A stretch of 64,000 bases of DNA, taken from the NCBI GenBank assembly GCA_027483505.1, contig JAIXUP010000009.1:124001-188000 (forward strand), written 5' to 3'. This document shows, piece by piece, positions 27,072-35,680 of this stretch. How positions within the stretch are numbered: position 1 is the stretch's first letter; every line of letters begins with the position of its first letter. Source of the stretch: Hyphomicrobiales bacterium (GTDB lineage Bacteria; Pseudomonadota; Alphaproteobacteria; Rhizobiales; Beijerinckiaceae). Under the pieces are notes generated by a model, which saw only the letters and a list, made by a program, of their open reading frames with translations, had not been told where the DNA came from and did no database searches. The position numbers and the translations under genes were made by a program.

Positions 27072-27639
27072 CGGGTCCGCTCCTGTCGTCGCTGTCCCGG
27101 CCGAAGGTCCTTGCCAGGGATTTCAGGGCCCGGTGCAGCGCGACGCGCACGGCCCCCTCGCTCATGTCCAGCGCGCCCGCCACGTCGCCCGTGCGCTGGC
27201 CATCAACGAAGATGGCCTCGACAATGCGGGCCTGACGCGCCGGCAAAGACGCGATCATCCGGGTGATGTCGCTGCCGGCCAACTCCTGCTGGGCGGACGG
27301 CGCAGGAATCACCTCGGCGAAATCGTCCACCGACAGATGGTCGTGGCCTGTCCGCTTGCGCAAGGCGTCGATCAGCTTGTGGCGCGCGATCCCATGCAGC
27401 CAGGGGCCGACAGGCTGGCTGGCGTCCCAGGTGTGCCGCTTGGTGTGGATCGCGATCAGCGTTTCCTGCACAATGTCCTCCGCTTCCGCGGGCGAGCGGC
27501 CCGCGCGCTTCAGTGATCCTTGCGCCCAGCCGCGCAGATAGCCCGCCACATCGCCCAGAAAGCTCCGATAGGACGCTTCGTCACCGGCGACCGCCGCCAG
27601 CAACTGCCGTTTCCAGGCCGTCTCCTTCTCGTGGGCCAC
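27058..27639 (-). CDS. sigF: ECF RNA polymerase sigma factor, SigF type
   Basis: 193 residues. Region 2 includes AEDIVQETLIAIHTKRHTWD and PWLHGIARHKLIDALRKR; region 4 is LPARQARIVEAIFV with helix-turn-helix SEGAVRVALHRALKSLA. The start is GTG 27639 behind GAGGGGGGAG. It is paired with the NrsF-like anti-sigma gene, and a SigF-type promoter lies immediately upstream, so the pair is probably autoregulated and responds to oxidative or metal stress as in Caulobacter. Confidence 0.92.
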   Translation of the reverse strand: MAHEKETAWKRQLLAAVAGDEASYRSFLGDVAGYLRGWAQGSLKRAGRSPAEAEDIVQETLIAIHTKRHTWDASQPVGPWLHGIARHKLIDALRKRTGHDHLSVDDFAEVIPAPSAQQELAGSDITRMIASLPARQARIVEAIFVDGQRTGDVAGALDMSEGAVRVALHRALKSLARTFGRDSDDRSGPDANR

Positions 27640-27657
27640 GCGTGGGCTCCCCCCTCA

Positions 27658-27683
27658 TTCGCAGACGCTGAGGCGCCTGTTAC
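27658..27683 (-). promoter_or_regulatory. SigF-type promoter of sigF-nrsF
   Basis: On the lower strand GTAACA (27683-27678) is separated by exactly 16 bases from CGAA (27661-27658). This matches the Caulobacter SigF consensus GTAACC-N16-CGAA as I recall it, with one mismatch. It lies 19 bases upstream of the GTG start, so the leader would be very short and the Shine-Dalgarno would lie at the transcript's 5' end. Confidence 0.68.
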
Positions 27684-27887
27684 AGGTGATCGTACATGCG
27701 TGCGAAAAGAGCAACCGGGCGGTGTCTGCCGCCGGCGCCGCCGGACGCGAAACCGCGCCGCAGGGGCGCTGGGCCGGGCGGGCGCCTCCCGCTACACCAA
27801 GTTGTTGATTGCGTGCGCCGCAATTGAGCGCTCTTGTGAGCGCGTGCCGCCGGACGCGGTGCGTGCGGCGACCGGGCAGCGGATGAC

Positions 27888-28586
27888 ATGACCTTTCTGG
27901 GCGACAAACGACTTTGGATCGTTCTTGCGCTTGTCGCCATCGTCGCCGGTCTGCGCTTCGCAGGGCTCGGCGATCTGGTCTCGATCGAGACCTTGCGGCT
28001 GCACCGCGCAACGCTGACCGGCTATGTCGAGCAGCATGCGGTGCTGGCGGCGCTGATGTTCGCCGCGGTCTATGTCGTGGCCGTCGCCCTCTCCCTGCCC
28101 GGCGCGACCGTGCTGACGCTGGCAGGCGGCTTCCTGTTCGGGCCGCTGCTGGGGACTGTCCTCAACGTCCTCGGCGCGACCACCGGTGCCGTCCTTGTCT
28201 TTGTGTTTGCGCGTGCGCTGTTTGGTGGCGATGTGCTCGACCGGTTCGGCGACCGGGCTGTCAGGCTCGGCGCCAACATCAAGGCCAACGCCTGGTCCTA
28301 TCTGCTGGTTCTGAGGCTGGCGCCGTTATTCCCGTTTTTTCTGGTCAATCTGGTGCCTGCCTTCGTGGGGGTGAAACTGCCGGTCTTCGCCGCCACGACC
28401 CTGTTGGGCATCATCCCTGGGACGGCGGTGTTCACCACGGCGGGCGCAGGGCTCGGCAGCGTTCTGGACAGCGGCGGCCCCTTCCACTTCGGGTCCGTGC
28501 TGACGCCCGAGGTGCTCGCCGGACTGTTTGGCCTTGCGGCCTTGTCACTGGCTGCCATACCGCTCAAAAAGCGGTTTGGCGGTTGA
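27888..28586 (+). CDS. TVP38/TMEM64 (DedA-like) inner-membrane protein
   Basis: 232 residues with about six hydrophobic segments. LSLPGATVLTLAGGFLFGPLLGT is in part the SNARE-associated (PF09335) core, followed by the LRLAPLFPFFLVNLVPAF segment. These proteins are linked to lipid scrambling or membrane homeostasis; the substrate is unknown. It ends ten bases before the MTA phosphorylase gene, so the two are probably co-transcribed. Confidence 0.88.
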   Translation: MTFLGDKRLWIVLALVAIVAGLRFAGLGDLVSIETLRLHRATLTGYVEQHAVLAALMFAAVYVVAVALSLPGATVLTLAGGFLFGPLLGTVLNVLGATTGAVLVFVFARALFGGDVLDRFGDRAVRLGANIKANAWSYLLVLRLAPLFPFFLVNLVPAFVGVKLPVFAATTLLGIIPGTAVFTTAGAGLGSVLDSGGPFHFGSVLTPEVLAGLFGLAALSLAAIPLKKRFGG

Positions 28587-28596
28587 GGGCGATGCG

Positions 28597-29469
28597 ATGA
28601 CGAAAGCGGTTCTGGGCGTGCTTGGCGGATCGGGGGTCTATGACCTGCCCGGCCTTTCGGATGTGACTGAACATGTTGTGACGACACCGTGGGGCGATCC
28701 GTCCGACGCGTTGCGCAAGGGCCGTCTCGGCGACACCGAGGTGGTGTTCCTGGCGCGCCATGGCCGGGGGCACCGTCATTCGCCCTCGGACATCAACTAC
28801 CGCGCCAACATCGACGCCATGAAGCGGATGGGCGTGAGCGACCTCGTGGCGCTCTCTGCCTGCGGCTCGCTGAAGGCGGAACTCTATCCGGGCCTTCTGG
28901 TGATGGTGGACCAGTATGTCGACCGGACCCACCGGCGCGAAAGCTCCTTCTTCGGGGCGGGCTGCGTGGCGCATGTGTCGATGGCCCATCCGGTGGGGCC
29001 GCTGCTCCAGGGCCGGCTGATGCAGGCCGCGAAGGACGAGGATGTTCCGGCGGTCAAGGGTGGAACCTATATCTGCATCGAGGGACCGCAATTCTCCTCC
29101 TACGCCGAGTCGCAGACCTATCGCGGCCTTGGCTATGACGTCATCGGGATGACCGGCATGCCGGAGGCGAAGCTGGCGCGCGAGGCGGAGATCACCTTCG
29201 CCACCGTCGCGATGGTCACGGATTTTGACTGCTGGCACACCGAACATGATGCGGTCGACGTCCAGGCGGTGATTGCGACCGTGCGCGAGAATGCCGCCAA
29301 CGCCGCGCGCCTGATCGCCCGCCTTGCCCGTGACCTGCCGGCCAGCCACGAACCATGCCCGGTGAAATCGGACCGGGCGCTGGATGGCGCCATCATGACA
29401 GCGCCCGCCATGCGCGATCCGGCGCTGCTGGCGAGGCTGGATGCCGTCGCCGGCCGCGTCCTTGGCTGA
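28597..29469 (+). CDS. mtnP: S-methyl-5'-thioadenosine phosphorylase
   Basis: Cleaves methylthioadenosine to adenine and methylthioribose-1-phosphate. 290 residues: GVLGGSGVYDLPGL (phosphate loop), RHGRGHRHSPSDINYRAN in part, ALSACGSL, YICIEGPQFSS and GMTGMPEAKLAREAEI in part are all diagnostic. ATG 28597 begins the homologous region. Methylthioadenosine is a by-product of spermidine synthesis and other SAM-dependent reactions. Confidence 0.94.
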   Translation: MTKAVLGVLGGSGVYDLPGLSDVTEHVVTTPWGDPSDALRKGRLGDTEVVFLARHGRGHRHSPSDINYRANIDAMKRMGVSDLVALSACGSLKAELYPGLLVMVDQYVDRTHRRESSFFGAGCVAHVSMAHPVGPLLQGRLMQAAKDEDVPAVKGGTYICIEGPQFSSYAESQTYRGLGYDVIGMTGMPEAKLAREAEITFATVAMVTDFDCWHTEHDAVDVQAVIATVRENAANAARLIARLARDLPASHEPCPVKSDRALDGAIMTAPAMRDPALLARLDAVAGRVLG

Positions 29470-29471
29470 GA

Positions 29472-30737
29472 TCAGCGCCCCATCAGGTCGAGAACGGTTT
29501 CGAGCATTACCTTGATGGCGATGCCGGCATCCGCTTCGGTCATGTTCTCCAGCGGCGAGTGGCTGATGCCCTTTTCGTTGCGCACAAACAGCATGGCCGC
29601 GGGAAAGGCGCGCGCGATCGCCATGGCATCATGGCCCGCGCCGGAGGGGATGCGCCGCGCCGCGAGGTTCGCGCCGGTGCGTGCGATGCCGCGTTCCAGC
29701 GCCGCCTGCAGATTGGCCGCCATCGGCGTGGCCGCGAGCCGCGAATAGCGCTCGATCGTCACGTCCACGTTGCGCCGGCGCGCGATGGCGTGGAAGCGCT
29801 CTTCGACCGCGTCGTCCATGGCGCGCACAGTGCTGTCGAGCGGGGCGCGGAAATCGACGGTGAAGGACGTGGCGGCCGGCACCACATTGGTCGCGCCCGG
29901 CTCGGGCCGGAATACCCCGACCGTGCCAACGGCGTCGGGCTGGCTGCGGGCGATGTCTTCGAGCGCGAGCGCCATTTCGGCCGCCGCCGCCAGCGCATCC
30001 TTGCGCAGCGTCATCGGAACCGTGCCGGCATGGCCAGCCTCACCTGTGACCCGGACGCGTGCGCGGACCTGGGCGTTGACCGCCGTGACGATGCCGACCG
30101 CCTCGCCGTTCACCTCCAGCACAGGGCCCTGCTCGATGTGCAGTTCGAGATAGCCGGCGATTGACCCGTCCTTGCGCTTCAGGGCTTCCAGCTTGTCCGG
30201 GTGTCCGCCAAAGCCGGTGAGTGCGTCGCGCAGCCTGATCCCGTCCGCGTCGCGGGCGTCGAGCCAGGCGGCTTCGTAGCCCGACGACAAGGCGGCGGAG
30301 GTCGACAGGTTGGTCGGGAAGCGGACATTCTCCTCGTCGCCGAAGGCCATGACTTCGAGGGCGAACGGCATCGTCGCCATGAGCGGCTTCAGGGCTTCAG
30401 CCACCAGAAGGCCGGCGATGACGCCGAGATTGCCATCAAAGGCGCCGGCATCCTTCACCGTGTCGATGTGCGAGCCGACCATCAGCGCGGGAAGGCCGGC
30501 GGAGCGCCCCTCGAAACGGCCCTGCACGGAGCCTGCCGCGTCGATGTGGGCGCTCAGGCCAATGCGCTGCATCTCGGCAAGGACATGGTCCGCTGCGGCA
30601 CGGTGCGCGGGCGACAGATAAAGACGGGTCAGCTTGCCCGGCTCGTCGGTGAAACGGTTGAGGGCGGCGAGCATGGCGAACGCGCGCGCGCCCAGTTCGG
30701 CGGCGGAGGAGGATCGTGAGGCTGGCGCAGGAGTCAT
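29472..30737 (-). CDS. Zn-dependent M20-family amidohydrolase (allantoate amidohydrolase / N-carbamoylase-like)
   Basis: About 421 residues. Metal ligands appear in GSHIDTVKDAGAFDG (His, Asp), GDEENVRFP (Glu) and LHIEQGPVLE (His), with SGAGHDAMAIA near the C-terminus. The lid/dimerisation domain lies in the middle. The family hydrolyses N-carbamoyl amino acids, beta-ureidopropionate or allantoate. ATG 30737 is preferred to a GTG eight codons upstream. It is convergent with mtnP and tail-separated by two bases. Confidence 0.88.
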   Translation of the reverse strand: MTPAPASRSSSAAELGARAFAMLAALNRFTDEPGKLTRLYLSPAHRAAADHVLAEMQRIGLSAHIDAAGSVQGRFEGRSAGLPALMVGSHIDTVKDAGAFDGNLGVIAGLLVAEALKPLMATMPFALEVMAFGDEENVRFPTNLSTSAALSSGYEAAWLDARDADGIRLRDALTGFGGHPDKLEALKRKDGSIAGYLELHIEQGPVLEVNGEAVGIVTAVNAQVRARVRVTGEAGHAGTVPMTLRKDALAAAAEMALALEDIARSQPDAVGTVGVFRPEPGATNVVPAATSFTVDFRAPLDSTVRAMDDAVEERFHAIARRRNVDVTIERYSRLAATPMAANLQAALERGIARTGANLAARRIPSGAGHDAMAIARAFPAAMLFVRNEKGISHSPLENMTEADAGIAIKVMLETVLDLMGR

Positions 30738-30804
30738 TGCGTCAGGATAGGACAGGAGCACGGGGCACGGAAGACCCGCGCCGGGCCTGGCGCAATTTTC
30801 TGCT

Positions 30805-32265
30805 TCAGTGGGCGTTGCTGAACGCCTTCCGGCTCAGGACGGTGCGCAGCAGGATCGCGACATCGAGCCAGAGGTTCCAGTTGTCGATGTACCACAGGTC
30901 ATAGGTGACCCGGTTGGCCATCTTGTCATCGGTATCGGTCTCGCCGCGCAGCCCGTGCACCTGGGCCCAGCCGGTGATGCCGGGTTTGACGTTGTGGCGG
31001 CGGGCATAAAGGCTGATCTTGGCCCCGTATTCGCGGTCATGGGCGAGGGCATGCGGGCGTGGTCCGACCAGCGACATCTGGCCGAGCAGCACGTTGATGA
31101 GCTGCGGCAGCTCGTCGATGTTGTAGCGCCTGAGCCAGGCGCCGAAGCGCGTGACGCGCGGATCGTTGCGCGTCGCCTGCCGGATCACGTCACCATCATC
31201 CATCGTGCTCATGGTGCGGAACTTGAAGATCCGGAACTCTTCCTGATTGAAGCCGAAACGGCGCTGCATGAAGAAGACGGGGCCCTTGCTGTCGCACTTG
31301 ATCATCACGGCCACAACCGCGAAGACCGGGAGCAGCAACACCAGCAGCGCCGCCGCGCCGGCGAGGTCAAACAGGCGCTTGATCAGCAGGTCCGGCGAAC
31401 TCAGCGGAGGCGGCGTCACCTCGAGGCTGGCGATCGAGCCGATGCGGATGATGCGCGGATTGTCGAACCGGTCGAGTACCTGTTCGGGTGCAAGGTTGAT
31501 CGACACCGGCAGGTTCATGAAGGCGTCGATGCAGCGTTCGACGATGTCGCGCTCGGACCACGGCACCGCAAGATAGATGCCGTCGGGGCGGGTTCGGCGC
31601 GCCTGCGCCACAGCCTGCGCCAGATCCTCCGCCAGCAAGGCCTCGCGCTCTGGACCACTCATGTCCGGCTTCGGCTGCCTCAGGACAACCATGTCCCGTA
31701 TCATCAGTCCCGTGTTCCAGGGCTGGTGACGGGTCATGAAGGACGTCATTTCAGCCTCGCGTCCGACCAGCAGGACGCGCTGGGCCGCAATGCGCCCGGT
31801 CTTGCTGGCGATCGAAACGATCTTCACCACCCACCAGCGGGCCAGCGCGATCAGCGGAATGCCGGCAAGATAGGTCAGGATGATGACCCCGCGCGAATAG
31901 TTGTCGCCGACCTTCGCCAGAAAGCCGATGGCGATGAAGGCGACCATCGTGACGGTCCAGACGTTGAACGCCTCGAGCATCTGGCCCTTGCTCGTCAGAT
32001 GGCGGGTCAGCCGGTAGCGTCGCTGCAGCATGTTGGTGAAGCAGAACAGGCTTGCGATGAAGACGGCAAGCTCGACGGTCAAAGGGAAGCTCCCGAAGTG
32101 CTGGTAGACGGCGAGGTGGTAGCCGAGGCTGGCCGCCCAGACGATGCCGAGCACGGCTATGAAATCGACCAGCGCCGTCCCCACGCTCACAAGGTGACGC
32201 CAGTCGGCCAGGTCCCTCTCGCCGCCCCCGACGAGAGCCGGCCTCAGATTCTGAACTGTCTTCAT
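30805..32265 (-). CDS. Undecaprenyl-phosphate sugar-1-phosphate transferase (WbaP/ExoY-like initiating enzyme)
   Basis: 486 residues. An N-terminal block of about four helices and a CoA-binding-like central domain precede the C-terminal bacterial sugar-transferase domain: KRLFDLAGAAALLVLLLP, then FRIFKFRTM, DELPQLINVL and GPRPHA. It loads the first sugar phosphate onto undecaprenyl phosphate to start exopolysaccharide repeat synthesis. MKTVQNLRP at 32265 is the likely start, with a G-rich site upstream. It heads the exopolysaccharide locus. Confidence 0.92.
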   Translation of the reverse strand: MKTVQNLRPALVGGGERDLADWRHLVSVGTALVDFIAVLGIVWAASLGYHLAVYQHFGSFPLTVELAVFIASLFCFTNMLQRRYRLTRHLTSKGQMLEAFNVWTVTMVAFIAIGFLAKVGDNYSRGVIILTYLAGIPLIALARWWVVKIVSIASKTGRIAAQRVLLVGREAEMTSFMTRHQPWNTGLMIRDMVVLRQPKPDMSGPEREALLAEDLAQAVAQARRTRPDGIYLAVPWSERDIVERCIDAFMNLPVSINLAPEQVLDRFDNPRIIRIGSIASLEVTPPPLSSPDLLIKRLFDLAGAAALLVLLLPVFAVVAVMIKCDSKGPVFFMQRRFGFNQEEFRIFKFRTMSTMDDGDVIRQATRNDPRVTRFGAWLRRYNIDELPQLINVLLGQMSLVGPRPHALAHDREYGAKISLYARRHNVKPGITGWAQVHGLRGETDTDDKMANRVTYDLWYIDNWNLWLDVAILLRTVLSRKAFSNAH

Positions 32266-32662
32266 ACGCAACCCCCGAACCGCCAAAAGCGGCCCACGCA
32301 ACACATTTCTGTCCTTCACCGGCACAGGCCCCGATCGGGATGGCCGGACTGCCGACAGGGTTGCAGGCTTCGTGCCGTGTCAAAACGGGACGGCGTACCG
32401 GAGCGTTGCGGGTCGTGGCGTGGCTGGTTGTTAAGAGACGCTTGAGGTGACATCCCGCCAGGGCCAGTGGCGCTGATGGCGGTGTTAGGCATGTTCGGAC
32501 AAAGCGCTTGACCCCCAAAGGTTGCAGCGCGCATTCGTTGAAGGGTGGATTTGCGAACGTCTGCCTGATCGGAGATCAAGGACGATTGTTTTGTACATGC
32601 TTTGCGTAACGTCTTCCATGCTGTTGGATCGATAGGACATCCGCCAGTTTTTCGGGATTGGG
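32266..32662. promoter_or_regulatory. 397-bp divergent control region of the exopolysaccharide locus
   Basis: The spacer between the leftward initiating transferase gene and the rightward WecG gene has no supported gene. A CTTGAC hexamer at 32507-32512 could be a -35 element for the rightward genes, but no good -10 element is seen at the right distance. The right part (about 32580-32660) is more AT-rich than the surroundings. Promoters for both directions are expected here; no operator is recognised. Confidence 0.4.
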
Positions 32663-33457
32663 TTGTATCCGGTGTCAACCGTTGCGTTTAATGATCGACC
32701 GCAGTTGCAGCCCGATGGTCTCGCGATCGGCCCGGTCACCGTTTCGCGGCTCTCGCAAAAGGAAGCACTGGCGACGGTGCAGCAGGCCCTCGCGCAGCCC
32801 GGTCACCTGAAGATCGCCTTCGCCAACAGCCATCTTGTCAATCTGGCCTTTGACGAGTCCGGTTTCGCAGGCTTGCTCAGGCGCTTTCTCGTGCTGCCGG
32901 ACGGGATCGGCGTCGATCTCGGCGCAATGATCGTGCACGGGCGGACCTTTCCGGCGAACCTCAACGGAACAGACTTCATTCCGGCGCTGCTGCGCGCGAC
33001 GGCCACGCCGCTGCGGGTCGGGCTCATCGGGGCGCGGCCAGGCGTTGCCGAGCGCGCTGTGATCCGGCTGTGCCGGCTCGCGCCGCAGCACCGCTTCGTC
33101 GCATGTTCGCATGGCTTCTTTTCGAAGGATCAGGAGCCGCAACTGCTGGCGCGTCTGGAGGAAGGCCGCTTCGACCTGCTGCTCGTCGCTTTCGGCAATC
33201 CGAAGCAGGAAGCGTGGATTGCTGAAAAGCTCGACCAGCGCCATGCCCGGGTCGCGGCGGGCGTCGGCGCGTTGTTCGACTTCATGGCCGGGGAGGTCGC
33301 GCGCGCTCCGCGATGGCTCCGCTTGCTGCGGCTCGAATGGTTCTTCCGGCTTGCCCAGGAGCCATCCCGCCTTTGGCGGCGTTACCTGCTTGGCAACCCG
33401 CGCTTCATCGGACATCTGCTGCTGCAGAAATGGCGTGGGACGTCCCGAGCCAGATGA
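32663..33457 (+). CDS. WecG/TagA/CpsF-family glycosyltransferase
   Basis: 264 residues. LPDGIGVDLGAMI and LNGTDFIPALL are the catalytic-region motifs and AFGNPKQEAWI the conserved C-terminal signature of family GT26. It adds the second sugar to the lipid-linked intermediate at the membrane. The start is TTG 32663 or GTG 32672; neither has a strong ribosome binding site. Its stop overlaps the next start (ATGA), so the two genes are translationally coupled. Confidence 0.88.
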   Translation: MYPVSTVAFNDRPQLQPDGLAIGPVTVSRLSQKEALATVQQALAQPGHLKIAFANSHLVNLAFDESGFAGLLRRFLVLPDGIGVDLGAMIVHGRTFPANLNGTDFIPALLRATATPLRVGLIGARPGVAERAVIRLCRLAPQHRFVACSHGFFSKDQEPQLLARLEEGRFDLLLVAFGNPKQEAWIAEKLDQRHARVAAGVGALFDFMAGEVARAPRWLRLLRLEWFFRLAQEPSRLWRRYLLGNPRFIGHLLLQKWRGTSRAR

Positions 33458-34350
33458 CCCGTTTTGCCATAGCCACCCCGAGCTACATCAACGATCTGGA
33501 GCGCTGCCGCCTGCTGTGCGCCAGCGTCGATCACTTCATCACCGATTTGACCATGCACTATCTGCTGGTCGAGGACCGCGATGTTGCAGCGTTTCGCGAG
33601 TTTGAGGGTCCCAGACGCCGGATTCTTGCCGAAAGCGAGCTCCTGCCCTCATGGCTGAAGCCTTGGTCCGACCCGCTGTCCGGCGGCCGGCGAAGGGTCT
33701 GGACCGGGCCGGGCGCGCTGATGCGCGGCCTCAAGCCCCTGCGCGGCTGGCATGCCCAGCAACTGCGCAAACTGGCGCTGCCGCTGACGGTCGACGAGGA
33801 CGTGTTCCTTTACGCCGATTCCGACGTGATCTTCCTCAAGCCGTTCGCCCAGTCCGATCAGCTCGGCCTGCGGGGCATCCGGCTCTACGCCAAGCGCGAC
33901 GGGATCGTGGCTGGCATGGACGAGCATGTCGGCTGGCTGCGTCATGCCGCTGACATCCTGGGCCTTCCGCCGCCTGCGCTTCCTGCCACCGACTATATCA
34001 ACAATCTCGCCACCTGGACCGGGCCGAACGTGCGGGCCCTGACCAAGACGATCGAGACCAAGACCTCGCGACACTGGGTCGAAGCGGTCTGCAAGGATCG
34101 CAGCTTCTCCGAGATGATGATCTATGGCGTTTTTGCCGAGAACGTGCTCGGCCGTGCGGCGGGTCATGCGCCGAGCGACAGCGAATTGTCACGGACCTAC
34201 TGGCTGGAAAAGGATGTCGAGCGCGACAGCTTCCGCTCTGCGGCTCCGTTGCTTGCAGGCCCGCAGGTGTCGATCGGCGTGCAATCCTTCATCGGCGTGC
34301 CGCTCGAGGACCTCTGGGCGTTGTTCAGGCAGGCGGCCGCGCGCTCCTGA
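33454..34350 (+). CDS. DUF6492 family protein, glycosyltransferase-like
   Basis: 298 residues with FAIATPSYINDLERC at the N-terminus and YADSDVIFLKPF, a DxD-type motif, near 128; both fit a nucleotide-sugar transferase fold in the DUF6492 group. No signal peptide or membrane helix. The ATGA overlap with the WecG gene and location in the locus suggest it adds a sugar to the growing repeat. The linkage and donor are unknown. Confidence 0.78.
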   Translation: MTRFAIATPSYINDLERCRLLCASVDHFITDLTMHYLLVEDRDVAAFREFEGPRRRILAESELLPSWLKPWSDPLSGGRRRVWTGPGALMRGLKPLRGWHAQQLRKLALPLTVDEDVFLYADSDVIFLKPFAQSDQLGLRGIRLYAKRDGIVAGMDEHVGWLRHAADILGLPPPALPATDYINNLATWTGPNVRALTKTIETKTSRHWVEAVCKDRSFSEMMIYGVFAENVLGRAAGHAPSDSELSRTYWLEKDVERDSFRSAAPLLAGPQVSIGVQSFIGVPLEDLWALFRQAAARS

Positions 34351-35557
34351 GCGTGCGGTAGGTCGTCAGCGCCGAAAGCGCCCACAGGGCCAGGAAGACG
34401 CCGTTGACCCAGACCAGCCAGTCGTCCGCGCCGTTTGCCAGCCGGATGACCAGCCAGAGCAGAAGCCCCTTTGCTGCGGCGAGGCTGGCCAGCAGGATGG
34501 CGCGCAATTCGGTCCGCCCCAGACCATAGAGCAACTCGGCGTGATACTCGACGAGGTTGCGGAAGGCCGGAACCGCGATCAGCAACGGGAACAGCGCGGC
34601 GGCGGTGGCGACGTTCCTGCCGAGCAGGTGCGGCCAGACCCAGAGCACGGCGACAACGCCCGCCAGCGCGGCCACGGAGACGATCGCTATCCCCGCTTCG
34701 ACCGTGACGAGACGCCTGCTGCTGTCGGTCATTGCACGGGCCGTCATCAGCTTCTGCATCGCCAGTTGATTGAAGACGCGCACCGGCATGCCGGTCAGGT
34801 CGATGATGCGCATGGCGATGGCATAGAGCCCGGCCATGCGCGGGCCGGCCGCTGCGAGAACAACGGCCTTGTCGAGTTCGGCCTGCACGTAGAACACGAT
34901 GTCGGCGGCAGCGGCCGCCATCGCATCCGACAGGCGCGCGCGGTACAGTCGCGGCGCGAAGCGCCAGCGCAGACGCGGCATGAACAGACTCCAGGCCATC
35001 GCCGCCGCGAGCAGGTTCGCGCCGAGGTACCATGCGGACCAGGCGGTCAGATCCGTCTGGCCCAGCGACCAGAAGGCCAGGGCCGCCAGCGTGCGGATGA
35101 GTGATCCGGCCAACACCAGCGTCGAGGCCTGCCCGAAATGGCGGCGGCCGTTGTTGATGATGGCCACGACCTCCAGCAGACGCCAGCCAAGCACCTCGGC
35201 GATGATGACAAGGGCGAAAGCCTGCCATGGCATCGCCTGAAGCACCGCGAGATAGCCGGCGAGCGCCAGGCCGGCGACGACCGGGAGGGACAGCGCCAGC
35301 GCCGCCGTGAAGCCGGCGAGGTAGGCCCCGATGAGCTGCGGCTTGACGGTCGCAGCGCGGAAGAGGGGCGAAATGAAGCCGAAGCCCGCGACACGGGAGA
35401 GGATGACGCCCAGGGCTGACGCGGTGGCGAACAGGCCGAAATCGGCAAGCGACAGGACATTGGCCGCGACGAGGAAATAGGCCAGCGCGATGACCAACCG
35501 GCCGACCGAGCCGCTGGCGAGCTTGGCGTAATCCATCAGAAAGCCGGACCGGCTCAT
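34325..35557 (-). CDS. Lipid-linked oligosaccharide flippase (Wzx-like)
   Basis: About 410 residues, 12 or more hydrophobic helices of the MATE/polysaccharide-transport type. MDYAKLASGSVGRLVIALAYF in part is the usual N-terminal helix, and LSLADFGLFATASALGVI resembles the Wzx early motif. It moves the completed repeat unit across the inner membrane. MSRSGFLMDYAK at 35557 is preferred to a start 17 codons upstream. Its 3' end overlaps the convergent DUF6492 gene by 26 bases. Confidence 0.85.
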   Translation of the reverse strand: MSRSGFLMDYAKLASGSVGRLVIALAYFLVAANVLSLADFGLFATASALGVILSRVAGFGFISPLFRAATVKPQLIGAYLAGFTAALALSLPVVAGLALAGYLAVLQAMPWQAFALVIIAEVLGWRLLEVVAIINNGRRHFGQASTLVLAGSLIRTLAALAFWSLGQTDLTAWSAWYLGANLLAAAMAWSLFMPRLRWRFAPRLYRARLSDAMAAAAADIVFYVQAELDKAVVLAAAGPRMAGLYAIAMRIIDLTGMPVRVFNQLAMQKLMTARAMTDSSRRLVTVEAGIAIVSVAALAGVVAVLWVWPHLLGRNVATAAALFPLLIAVPAFRNLVEYHAELLYGLGRTELRAILLASLAAAKGLLLWLVIRLANGADDWLVWVNGVFLALWALSALTTYRTLRSARPPA

Positions 35558-35680
35558 GCGTACAGGGTCCTTCGCGCCGTGTGGGGCAGGCGCGCCCGCG
35601 ACGGCCACGCCGGTTTACCGACTTTGCAACATTGGGCTGACAAATGTTGAAACACCGCTAAACCGGTCAGCAAACGTCCG

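Noticed and set aside
32502-32535. Sigma-70 promoter for the WecG gene
   Set aside because: CTTGAC is present at 32507-32512, but no acceptable -10 hexamer follows at 16-18 bases.
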